Source of the DNA: Ixodes scapularis
Lineage: Eukaryota; Arthropoda; Arachnida; Ixodida; Ixodidae
Assembly: GCF_016920785.2 (NCBI RefSeq)
Contig: NW_024609857.1
Span: 127,589,094-127,653,093, forward strand
Length of the DNA stretch: 64,000 nucleotides
Reading direction: 5' to 3'
Shown here: positions 47,501 through 59,500 of the stretch, in pieces
Layout: each line of letters opens with the position of its first letter
How positions within the stretch are numbered: position 1 is the stretch's first letter
Made by a program: the position numbers and the translations under genes
Notes under the pieces: generated by a model
The model's input: only the letters and a program-made list of their open reading frames with translations
Database searches by the model: none
Told to the model about the DNA's origin: nothing

Positions 47501-50500
47501 CACAGAAGCGCCCTACCGCGTCACTGCGCTTTTTTGTGCGCGTTGAGAAAGAAGTTGAAATCAACCAACTTTTTTATACGCGCCCGGAAGGAGCGAAGAA
47601 CCGGCGCGACGTCACGAAATACGTCACATCCGGGGCGCGCACGACCTACAGCCGCAAAAAGAAGCGTTGGTTTGGATCGCGCTTTATAGCACAAAAATAA
47701 ACAACATTAGATGGGGGAGCGGGAGGGGGAAAAGTAATCGATTTACTATTTAGCCAAGTTTACAAACTCCAGGGGCACTCTCTCACAAACATGGAACGTA
47801 CATTTTTTTTATGGTTTCATTCAAAACTTCGACATTCAACTCACTCAGGCGATTTAAAAAACGAGGTACTATATATTTCAACGTCTGATTTCCGTAGTTC
47901 GTTCTGGAGTGCAGCACTAAGCATGCGTCTGCAGACCTGGTTTCATAGGTAACCTCCCTCATCCTAAGGTTGGAAATAGATATGAATATATTGCCGCGCG
48001 CCAAGTAGGCAGCGCGGCCGTAGCCTGACGGTTGTCGCGCTTGCCTCCCACGCGAAGGGCCAGGGTTCGATTCCTGGCCGCGGCTGCGCATTTTGTTGAC
48101 ACTGTAATGTGACGTTCTGGTGAATTCGAGAACCGTCTAGCTGATTCGAGTTTAGAACGTTCTACACGTCGAACCTTCTACGTCGAATGCTCCAGAAGCC
48201 AACGCGTGTACAAAAGCGGCTCCGCGTGGCAAGCCGGAGTCAGTTTCGCCCCAGCGTTCGACCCTGCTGCAACGCCGACTTCGACGCCCGCGACGCTCTG
48301 TTATTACCTTTTCTACCCTTTTATTTTGGCACAAGTTCGCCACACTAAACGTTTATTTCTTCCTATTCATTTCTTGTTTATTGGTCACCACCCGTGACAT
48401 TTTGGTGGAGGTGCGGGGTAACCGCATGCCCGTGCAGCGCTCCCCTCCGAGTTCCCGCAGTGCAAGTCCGAACACAAGCCCCCAAGAACCCAACGAAGAC
48501 CAGACGGAGATCCGATTAAGTCGCCGAAACATTGGCCTACCCCCGGAATCAGGACCCTTGCCACCCAGGACCAGGCAAACAAGGAGGACGACGATGGCCA
48601 ACCAGTCAGAGACCCCGGCCGCTCCAGCCGTCATTTATCTGCCCGTCGCACCACGGAAGGCTGCTCCATTCCACGGCGAGCAATACGAAGACGTCGAAGA
48701 CTGGATTGACCAGTATGAACGCGTTGCCCGCCACAATTGCTGGACCGACGAGCAGCGCCTGCACAACGTCTATTTTTCGCTTGAGGGTACCGCCAAGCAC
48801 TGGTACGAGAATCATGAGTCCTCTTTGACGTCGGGGGACATTTTCAAAACCGATCTCAAAGCTACGTTCAGCAACCACCACCGCAGAGAGAGAGCCGAGG
48901 ACCGACTGCGAACCAGAGCCCAGGACCCCAACGAGAGCGTCACCGGCTTCGTAGACGACGTTCTGCGCCTGAGTGCCCGCGCCGACCGTCGGGCTACCGA
49001 AGAGAAGAAACTACGAATTCTCATGCGCGGGGTGAGAGACGACATTTTCGGAGGCCTCGTCCGCAACCCGCCGGCAACCGTCGACGCCTTCGTCACCGAG
49101 GCAACAAACATCGAGCGCGCCCTCCAAGCGCGCGCTTCCCACTACCAGCGGCATTCGAGCGTCACTGCAACCGCTCTGGTTAGCGGCGAAAACGCTCCTG
49201 GTACGGACATCCGCAAAATCATCCGGGAGGTCGTCCGGGAGGAAATCCGCTGGTTGCTGCCAGCTGCAAACCGGCCAGTGTCGCTCTCCATCGCCGAGGT
49301 TGTGCGGGAAGAAGTTCAGAGAGCCATCCAACCAGAGGCTCCTGTCGCCGTGGCAGCCACCGAGGAGCCCACGTTGACTTACGCCGCAGTGGCCCGACGG
49401 CCACCGCCTCCTCCTCGAGCCTATGTTGCACCGCCCCGACGTCACTCTCCTGCGCCGCAGCACGACCGACGCCGCGACGACCAGCTCCAGTACGCCAGTC
49501 AGGAGCCCCGTGCACCCCGGAAGACCGATGTGTGGCGAACGCCCGACCGACGCCCTCTGTGCTTCCACTGCGTGGAAGCACAGAGGATGCCCATACCGTC
49601 GCCTCGGGCTGCGCGGGTTCCACCCGAACGACCCGCGACCCCGTTATGGTGAACGGCCTCGGGAAATCGACGAGTACCTGCGACGACCTCAGTCCCCCGA
49701 GCCTGCGTCCCGCCGAGAGTTCCGGTCGCCTTCGCCACGACGTCCAGCTTCGCCGATGCACCGACCCCGACGTGAAAGCCTGTCGCCCCTCGCTCCACGC
49801 CGGGGAAACTAGGCGCGGCAACCCCTGGAGGTGGAGTTGCCGAAGACGACCGACGCCGAGATCCTCCACGAACCTCGGAGGGCCCCCACTCGAACGCTAC
49901 CAGAGACCGAAACGACGCCCCTGCAGCGGTGTCCAATAACCTAAACGTCGTCATTGACGGCCACGACGCATCAGCACTCGTGGACATTGGAGCAGACTAC
50001 TCGGTCTTGAGTGGGAGACTCTCCCGCCGCCTTCGAAAAGTCACCACGCCGTGGGATGGACCACAAATACGCCCCGCGGGAGGGCACCTCATCACACCAG
50101 CCAGGAGATGCACTGCTCGCGTCGAGATCCACGGTGAGACGTGCCCTGTGAAGTTCGACGTTCCGCAGGACTGTTCGAGGGACGTTATCCTCGGAATGGA
50201 CTTTCTCTGCGAGTATGGCGCCGTCATCGACCTCGGGGCAAACCAGCTGACGCTGCGAAAGCCTGTTTTACCGCCGGTGGAGACCAACACGACGTCAACC
50301 GCGATCCGAGTTATCGCCGACCATGTGAACTTACCGCCGCGGTCGAGTGTTTTCGTCACCGTCTTAACCGACGCAACTATGCACGGTGAAGCTCTTCTGG
50401 AAGGCAGCGTCCAACTGCTCCTTGAGAAAGGAATTGGCGTCGCACGAGGCGTAACGGATCTCCAAGAAGGACGTACAACTGTTCTTGTGACAAACTTCCG

Positions 50501-53500
50501 AGAGGAGCCGCAGCACCTAACGAAGGGTACCACTGTGGGCCACATCGAGGAGTTTCAGGCGCCAGCCGTGGTCACCGCAGTCTCCGAAGAAACCTCGTCG
50601 TCATAACAAACGTCAAACCTTTGTCCAGAGCAGTAAACGAAACTTGAACTACTTTCAATCTATCCGAGTCAAAAGGAGTGCAGCTGTACATAAGGTAGCA
50701 GCAGCACAAGACTACCAAACCGCAACCTGTCTTTCGATTTAAAACGCGTTCCATTTTTCTTTTTGTCGAAGTGCTCGTGTGACCGGGAAAGAGGCGAGCA
50801 CCTTTTTCTTTTCTTTTTTCATCCACTCTGCCCTGTGAGCTTATCCTAACTAAATAAAAGTTAATAAAGCTTGAGCCCATTAAAAACTGCATTTTCTGCT
50901 ACTCCAGAAAGTGGCAGCGCGTCCTATTATTTTAAAGGCCTGACAACACTAGCGTGAACGGCGCCGCCGGGCGGCACCGCCGTCGGCAAGGAGGTTAGAA
51001 GTACTAGGAGGGGGCACGCTGCAATATTGGTGAAGCCTAGTCATGAAAAGTTGAAACGATATTGTGCCCAGCGTGACCGCAGATCTCTCTGGCGATTGAT
51101 GCCCGTGACATGTCACGTGCGAGGTGGATGGTTGATTGGATTCCTTGCAGGCTTGCGCGCGCTCCGTCCGGTAGATTTTATCGGATCGAAGGCTAGACGA
51201 AGGCTAGCTACGGTCACGTGATGTGGTCATGTTGTTCTGGCAAGTGAGGAGAGTAAGGAGGAAAATGAGAAAGAGGCGAGGCGTCAAGGGAGCAAGGCTT
51301 GTGGAGGCTACGCGGCTGACGTCATGCTCTCTCCTACCCTTCTATTCTCCATGGCCGTCGGGCGTCCCAACGCGAGGAGTCCACATTGGCCTCGGTTTTG
51401 AGGGCGTCACATGACAGCACTGGATCTCGCGATCGCGCCTCCAGTCGGATTTTCCGCTCTTTCGTCGTCTGCTCTTCGTTAGATTCTTCCGTTTCGCATC
51501 TTTCGCATATTTCAGTATCGAAACCGCACTCGCTGCCTACATGGTAGGAGTTCATGATGACCTGGTGATCAGCGTGAATGTGATTATCCTAGCCCGCTCG
51601 TTGTTCTTGCGATGTCGCCGCGCTCTGAAGGGAGGGAGGCGCAGGTTTTGGGTCCCGCCGAGCTGGTTCTACCGAAACACCGAAGGACAGGTCAGTGCTT
51701 TGCTGTCCCGGGGGCGCGCCAAAGATGAAGGTTATTTTCGAAAGTGTCACCAAATCAACACGACATCCGTCATAACACAGACGACTCACAACAAGTGCCA
51801 CGGAGAAACTCACTTGTAATTCCGAATTCCTCTCCTATAATTTTCCATCGGTTGTTCTTAGCGTCATTATCTAGGTGGTCTGGCTGCATCTTGTAATATG
51901 AAAAGGGAAACAGTCGCACGGTTTCAAGGAACCGCTCCGTTGCGGACGGCATCGGGAAAAAATAGGGATAGCAGACGACACGAAACACGTCCTTCGGAAC
52001 GTGAAAGACGCAGGGAGGACCGGTTTGAGCGTTGTCATGGCATCGCGACGTCACTATCTATGCCACCTCCCTTTGGCTCCTCTCTTTTGCGGCGAGTGGC
52101 GGCGAGCTCTGAACCGCGCAAGGAGCGGTTCGCTCTGCGGCGCCGTACGTCGCGCCGTTGAAGCCGAAAACTGGTTCTGGTCGGCAACCGGCAGCGCCGA
52201 CCGTCGCGCCGAAGGCCTCCGCAACGCCAATATGGTCGTGACATCCCTCGGAAACGGCTGACGGCGGCGGAGGAGCGGCCGTCGTGCTGACGGCCTGCTG
52301 CGCTTGTTGCAGCTAACGGGGACGTTGCAAGTGCCCGAATTACAGTTTGTGCCGCCCGGAGCTTAAAAAGGAGCGGCTACAGTTTCACCGCTTGCCGGTC
52401 GAGGAACCATATCAAAACATTTGGTGAAGGCTCATCGGTTTGAGAGACTCCAGGTCTAAGGTCATCCGTGTACGCTCGGAACATTGCCATACATTGGAGT
52501 TGCCACTCCTTGTCGCCCGATTCCGACAAGGAACTGGAGTCTTCATCGGAAGAGTCGTTGCACCTTCCAACAGGCGTGCCGGCATATGGGACCAGTCTCA
52601 TGCTGTCGCTGTAGCGCAACTTATCTCATTAAATTTCGCTCAGCTGTGATGTGTCCATGGCTATCGCGGTGATGGGAGGCGCCAATTCAGAAAATATGTC
52701 CGTGGCATCGGCGCCAACTGCGCAGTAAAACCCTGTTGTAAAACCTACCGGTACACCGCCAACTCGCCGCTAACGCTCCCAATCTCCTACTGCCGTGGGA
52801 ACTTCCGGTAGCAATGCACGTCACGACCATCAAAATTACACCACGACTTGTTTTGCGGCAAGTTGGAGAGGAAGAATAACTCAATATTTCAATATTTTTG
52901 CGTGTAGAAGTTAATAAACCGAAACAAAAACGGATGCCTCTGAGGCGTTCAGTGAACATTAAAGGTTTAAAGTAGAAGTTATTTGGCAACAGTAAAAACG
53001 TCATTTCATGGTCCCTTTAAGGTCGTTATGGATTCTTCCACCAAACTGAGCGCGAAACCTAATTGGTGCATAGGTCACGTGACGTGAATTTTTCTGCTCA
53101 AATTAACCGGGAACGTTAATTTGTCTGTGGGTCCCGTGACGTCACTTTTCACGCCAAATTCAGCGGGAAAGTTGAATTGGCGCAAATTTAACGGGGAAAC
53201 TGACGGAGTTCACTCTCACGCTGTCGAAAAACCGGAGAAAGGGACACAACCGGCTGTCGCTGCCAAATGGGAGACCACTTCTTGTCATTGCAACTTGAAA
53301 TACAATCGAATGCGACTGATAACTTGAACTCGAGGTTTTCTATTAAAAGTCAATATCCGTATTATCAAATAGTAAGACTGAGAGGAAATCGCGAAAACTA
53401 CTACTGACGTCGGGCATAGATGCTTCAGTTTGATTTCAAGAATAAGTTGAGGGAAAGTTGTTTGTGAAAAAGTTAAAAACATCTTCAGGCTTAATCTCAA

Positions 53501-56500
53501 GTAGAAACCAAGTATACAAAGAAGTTGCATACTTGATTTCCCGTAAGTTCGGACGCAGTCCACGCTAGGAGGTTATAAGACAAATCAAACTGCGTCAAAT
53601 ACTTAAGTCAGTGGGCCATGCCTGAACATGACTGGTCCGGCGATGAAATACCACGTACAGAAACCTGAGGAACACCATGTTGGTGTTCTTTTCACGCTGT
53701 ATGACGGGTCCCATCAGCCTATGGCATCGTCTTCGTCCGGACGTAAAGTGAAACCAAGTATAGCTGTACTGACCTTAAAGGGTGTGGAATTTTGCAATTA
53801 ACCCCTGGTCCTCAATGAGGTAAATACCCACTCCGTAGTCCGCTCTTTCCGCGGCTATGGCCGGGTCCGTCCATTGACTGCCTTTTTGGGCGCCGGTGAA
53901 CGAGAGACGACACCAACTCAGTGATTCCGTTTCCGACGTGTTTATTGACTCAAATGCCAACACGCTTCGCTCTTAGATATGAAAAGTCTGGGCGCTGGCT
54001 CGATTGCCAGTATCACCCGGTCGGTTTCCCGCGCTGCCGCAATAGACAGATTCACGGGAAGTCGGAGGCCCACAAAGGAAAACCGAGCTCCGTAGAGCCA
54101 GGGCCTCCGCCGACGAGAGCCCCCGGCTCTCCTTCGGGGCCGGCTTATGTAGCCTCGGAGATATGGACGCGCCCGGGGAGGCCGGTAGCAGTCGCGTCTA
54201 TTATAACTCCCATTATAACTCTATTTTGAACGGTTGGCTTTAATTGTAGTTTGAAACGGCCGGTTCCAGCGAGCGATGAAAGAGCAGCCACAGGACAGCG
54301 CGATGCGTCTGGGGAGATCCGGCGCCTCCAGCGTGTTCGTGGCGTCATTTTCAACACCACGGGCAAGTCTGGCGTGGTTGTGAGCTTCGCCACTTGGTGG
54401 CGTCAACGCGTTACAACATGGCCGGTCGGCATGGCCGATGACTATGTTCTGCAATGGCAGCCGAGGTGAAAAAGTAACTCACCTCCGCTTCAAACTCCCC
54501 GCTCCACGCCGGAATTGAATAGGCGCGGGAGTGAAGGGAAATTTGGTTCGGCCAAGTTCGACAAGGCTCGCTCGTACGCACCTTGCCGACGTACTTGCAT
54601 GGAACGGCGCTGCCTTTAGGGGGAATCTGATGTAACGACACTCGGGAACATCCACCAGGTGTAATCTGGTAATCGGTTTATTGATTTTATTTTTTAACAA
54701 TGCGTTGGTATTCTTTCGGACAAAAATATTCTGTCTTTGTGGTGCGACAAGAACGAGGTTCAAATTGAGACAATAAAATAGGTGCTAGAATTTCGTTGCA
54801 GTACCCCTTTAACATACCTCCAGAAGTACATAGTCGTTCCGAATTGAGCTGTATTTCCCTGAAGAACTGTAGAATACTTTATCACGCTTTAACAAAGACC
54901 TTGCTAACGCACGAGACTTAGAAATATCACATGCAAAAACTTCGAGCATGCAATCTTGTATTTTAACACAGAATGTGTTTTGGGGCCCACTGTGACGGGC
55001 TGTGACAAGGCAGACCGTGTGAGAGGGCCGGGGTTGGCCTCTACGTCGCCCGACATTAATCAAAGAAGACAGTTTTTCAAGCACTCCAATATCACACCAA
55101 CAAACAATTGTCTTTCTTTTTTGCGCACGAAAAAATGTGGTTATACCCACCTGAGGTACGAAGAAACAAGGTTTGTAAGGCATTGCGGCCGTCGCGCAGC
55201 TCCAATGCCCACTGGAGAGTTCGCCGAACTGCCAGCCTTTTACATCTGGCGCTGCGGGCGTAGTCGATGTCGGTGGGTTACCGCTGTTGAAGCGAGGAGC
55301 ATCGTAAAACCAGGGGGCTTGTTTTACACCGTCATGTTGGCGGGAATCGCCTATTGGAACTGGCGGTTACGATCCACGGTGATGCAATCGAAGGTAAAAC
55401 CATTGTATCGGGACGCGCAGTAAGTCAAGAGTGGTAGCAGGTCCTGAGGTACGAAGAAACGAAGTTTGTAAGCCATCGCGGCCGTCGCGCTGCTCGCGTG
55501 GCCAGAAGGAATGACGTAATCCACGCCATTCCTTCACTCCACCACCCGGAATTATCTCTTTAATTGTATGATCAGTTCGCTCTTGTTTGTTGGCAACAAG
55601 ATCAGTCTTTGTCTTTGGCCTTATAGCCAACGGTGCCCCACACAAAAAGCTGCCAAAGGCAGCTTGACGGGGTCTGGGGCCCGTTTGAAGTTTGGCAACC
55701 AAACTAATTTTTCAAAAAAAAACGCGCTAAGAAATATTTATTAAAATACCAAAATCAAAGTACCAATATTCACCAAAAGTAGCAAGGTCGTACGCAAGCG
55801 CACACGCCAGAAAATAATATTCTACAAAATGCAACACTTTCTAAAAGAGAAATACGGTAAGCAAGAAGCAATATAGAAAAAGAATTTCTTAAAAAAAAAG
55901 CGTACACACAGCTATTTTTCGCATTATACAGAAATACAACCTTTAATTTTTAACAAGAATATATATACCATAGAATAAAACGCTTTCACATTTATTTAAA
56001 CACAATGTCCGACAGGACTATAAGAAGTGCATCAATAATAATTTCCTTTCCATGTTATATATATCAATATTGTTGGTAAGTAAATGGTTAACTAATGAAC
56101 GTAGACGAGAAGTGATTGACTGATAAGTATAATTATTAAGAGCTCGGGGTATGATCCATCTCTCTGAGAGGCGTGTGTTGATGCGATGAAACTGTTCGGA
56201 TAGGTTCGCCCTTTCACATAAAAACAAATTATTGTCAGAAGTTGAAAAGCGGAAACCATGCAGCAGCTAGTCTATATTCGTACATATTTTCAATGGTAAT
56301 TACTTTATATTGGGCAAATAGGGGTTTTGTATGAGACATAAAGTGTTCATTGGCAAAGTAACAGAGTATATTTTTTAAGTAACGCGAGGTTTTTAATGTT
56401 TATTTGAGTAGTCTTCCCCATATAAGAGCGCTGGAATTGAAGTAGGACTGAATAGTGAATAGTAAATTTATAGTTTAACATTAACTGGAAAAACAGAGAG

Positions 56501-59500
56501 GCAGCGGGACATGGTTCTAACCACTTCGGACAGCTTCCTTATGAGATAGCCGATCGACATGGTCATTCCACAAAAGGTGCTCAGAAAAAATTATTCCGAG
56601 CGTTTTATGATTTTTACTAATTCAATCGGTGTAGAACCAATTGTAATATTGTTGTCAATAGTTGCTGCCTTGTTTTTAGATCGAAAAACAATAGCCTTTG
56701 TTTTCTGGATGTTGATATTAAGGTCATTGTTGTTGGATTATGTAAAAAAACTGGCTAAGGACATTATTTGCGTTGGCAATTAATTTTTCAACATTCGTTT
56801 CAGCAAGAAATAGGCTTGTATTGTCGGCATATATTATATATTTTATTTGTTTACTGATGTTGACGATGTCATTAATATATACTTATATTAAATAACATAG
56901 GCCCAACAATACTACCCTGGGGGACACCACATCGTACCTTAAGAAAAGGCGATGTATGACAATCGACAACACATTGCGCACGTTGCTCAAGATAAGAGCG
57001 CAAAAAGAATAGGGGTACGCCACGGAAACCGTAGCAGTTTAACTTATCTAATATAATTTTGTGGTTGATGAAATCAAATGCCTTACTAAAATCTATAAAT
57101 ATGCCAAGGTTAAGTAATCGATTTTTTATGTTTTTCAGTATAATTTCTTTTTGTTGAAGTAAGGCTGATTCTATAGGCTTCCTTTACGGAAACCAAATTG
57201 ACAATCCGTTAACACAAAATGCTCGTTAAGGAAAGAGTTTGGGCGTTTTAACATAATCGTTTCAAGCCCTTTGTGAAATATTGGAAGTACGGAGATAGGT
57301 CTGTATTTTGTTAGGAGATTTCTGTCTCCTCCTTTAAATATAACAGAGACTTTAGCTAGTTCAATTTTACGGAGAAATGTTCCTGATGACAAGGCGAGGT
57401 GAAAAATGTGCACCAAGCAAGGTGTGATGTTATTAAAAGCAAATTTCACAGGCCTAACTTGTAAGTCATCTGTATCGCAGCTTCTACTATTGCTGAGTCC
57501 CGCGACCGCGTTATATACTTCGTGTTCACCAGTCGGCATTAGAAACTTAGAAACTGTCTGTTCAATAAAGTTTGAAGCATTGACATTATGTGGTGGTGGA
57601 TTTAAATTTACAAAAGCTGTGTTAAAGTGTTCTGCTAACAACGTTCCCGATATATGTTTGCCATTGATTGAAAGTTCGCCTATATCATTACGCTGTCCAC
57701 TGCGGCGTAAATAAAACTTCATTTATAGATTTCCAAACTATTTCTGGACGTTTTCTAGAATTTCTATTAAAGAGATGCGTATAATACTCTTTCATAGCCT
57801 TTCGTAACTCAGATGTCAGGCGGTTCCGAAATTGCTTGAAGATGACCAGCTTATCGGGATTTCTCGTTGATAAAAAGGACTTGTAGAACCGATCCCTCTT
57901 TTTTAGCTTTCTGAGGTGCAGAGGTGTGATCCAGGGCTTTCGAATATTTTTAGCAACTGTTTGTGTCTCCCAGAGAAAATTCGAGCTACAAATGTTGCTG
58001 AAGACGTCAATAAATGTGTTGTACGCCTGATCTACGCATGTTTTAGAATAAACTGGTCCCAGTCAGTGCGGAAGATCTCTGTCCTAAACTTTTCCAAATT
58101 GCGCTCGGATATGCTCTGAAGGAGTTATGTAACTCTATTTGAGCTTTTTACGGAAGTGCTATGGGCACAGGATATGAATATGAGAACGCGGTCACTAGCG
58201 ATTGTACTAGCGTCATGAACATCTTCACAAACATTTGTAATAAAAAGGTCAAGGGTGCTTGAGGATACATTATTTATTCTAGTTGGAGACTGGATAACAT
58301 TCATGAAACCATTTGAGCTTATAATGTTATACAATTGTGACGAAAGAGTCGAGTATTGCAAAGTATTTACATTGAAATCTCCTCCTAGGAAAAGAGATAA
58401 CTTATTTCCAGATATAAAGTCGAGATATCTGTCCAAAAACATACCAAACCTATCGAAACACGCTAACGGCGGCCTACATATTACCGAGAAAATTAGATTG
58501 TTACTTCTCACCGTTAATACTTCAAAGTCTTCAGTCGGTTCAGTGCACGTTTCCAAAAGTTCACACGGGATGTCTTGCCGAACGTAAATAGAAACACCTA
58601 CCCCGCGTTTCTCATATCGATATCAATAAAAATTGTTCTAACCTTTTGAAACATACATAACATCGTCATCATGACACCATGTTTCAGTGAAGAAAAAAAA
58701 AACGTCGAACTGGGATGGAACATGAGAAATTAAGGTATCTAATGCATCCATTTTATTTTTGAGAGAGCGCACATTGAGATGAAAGGCTGCTAGACTTCTC
58801 ATAGTTTCTAACATTTTATTACATCTGATGGCAAAATAAAGTCGTGATACTGCCTAGCCATGTAGTGTGATAGTAGCTTACATCAGTTCCTAGCAAAGTT
58901 TGGCAAGGTCATCTTCATTCACAAATTGAATGCTCGGTGAACTGTCAGTATTTAACGAAGATCTTTCTATTTGTAACCCACACAAATTTCCAGTGAAATT
59001 CGTGCTTTTTGCCGATAGCTTCCCCAAGCAAACGTTCCACCGCTGGGCATACATGCTCATTTACAAAGACTGGTACAGCCGGTGAAAGCCAAGGTCAAAG
59101 GATGTGATACGTCTTTTTTTTTTTTTGCCTTCATAAGTACAACATCGCGTTTACGGCGGGATACAAACTCATTGACGATGTCACTTTCCCCGCAATACGC
59201 GTTGGCACACGATGACACACTTCAACATCGGCGGGCACTATCGGCCAACCAATATGGCCACCAATGTGGGCTAAAACAGCTTCAAGGTCTTCATTCTCAC
59301 GTTTTGCCAGTTATTTAACTTCTAACTTTGCATTTCGCGTATATTGCTCACAGTGTAGTAGCCTAGCCTGGCACTGCTTCATGTCATTTTGCATAGCTTC
59401 GTTTGTTTGACGAAGGCTGTCGTTTTGGATTTTTAAGTTCATGTTTTCCCTTGGAACATCATCTAGCTTCTGTTTTATTTGTTCGAAGTATCATTCATGA

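Larger units (their letters stand above)
47992..50610 (+). mobile_element. Gypsy-type LTR element, 5' LTR plus gag-protease only
   Basis: The 5' LTR is followed by a tttggtggaggtgcgggg stretch where a primer-binding site is expected, then gag and protease. There is no RT, RNase H, integrase or 3' LTR downstream. Sequence after 50606 has two AATAAA-like signals (near 50855) but no recognisable coding. Confidence 0.8.
55990..59480 (-). mobile_element. LINE C, long APE-type LINE, decayed
   Basis: Minus-strand order: ORF1 (59480-58900), endonuclease (58800-58125), reverse transcriptase (57722-56018). The 3' tail is unclear. Many frameshifts, and catalytic Asp loss in the RT. Confidence 0.8.

Noticed and set aside
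50640..50900. 3' LTR of the gag-protease element
   Set aside because: The stretch has poly(A)-like signals but no similarity to the 5' LTR at 47992-48399.
52377..52649. Small coding gene on either strand
   Set aside because: Frames of 69-80 codons overlap on both strands without motifs or splice context.
53775..54812. A complete ~1-kb TTAA element between 53775 and 54812
   Set aside because: The right end is clear, but the left end matches only in TTAAAGGG; too weak to call a pair.
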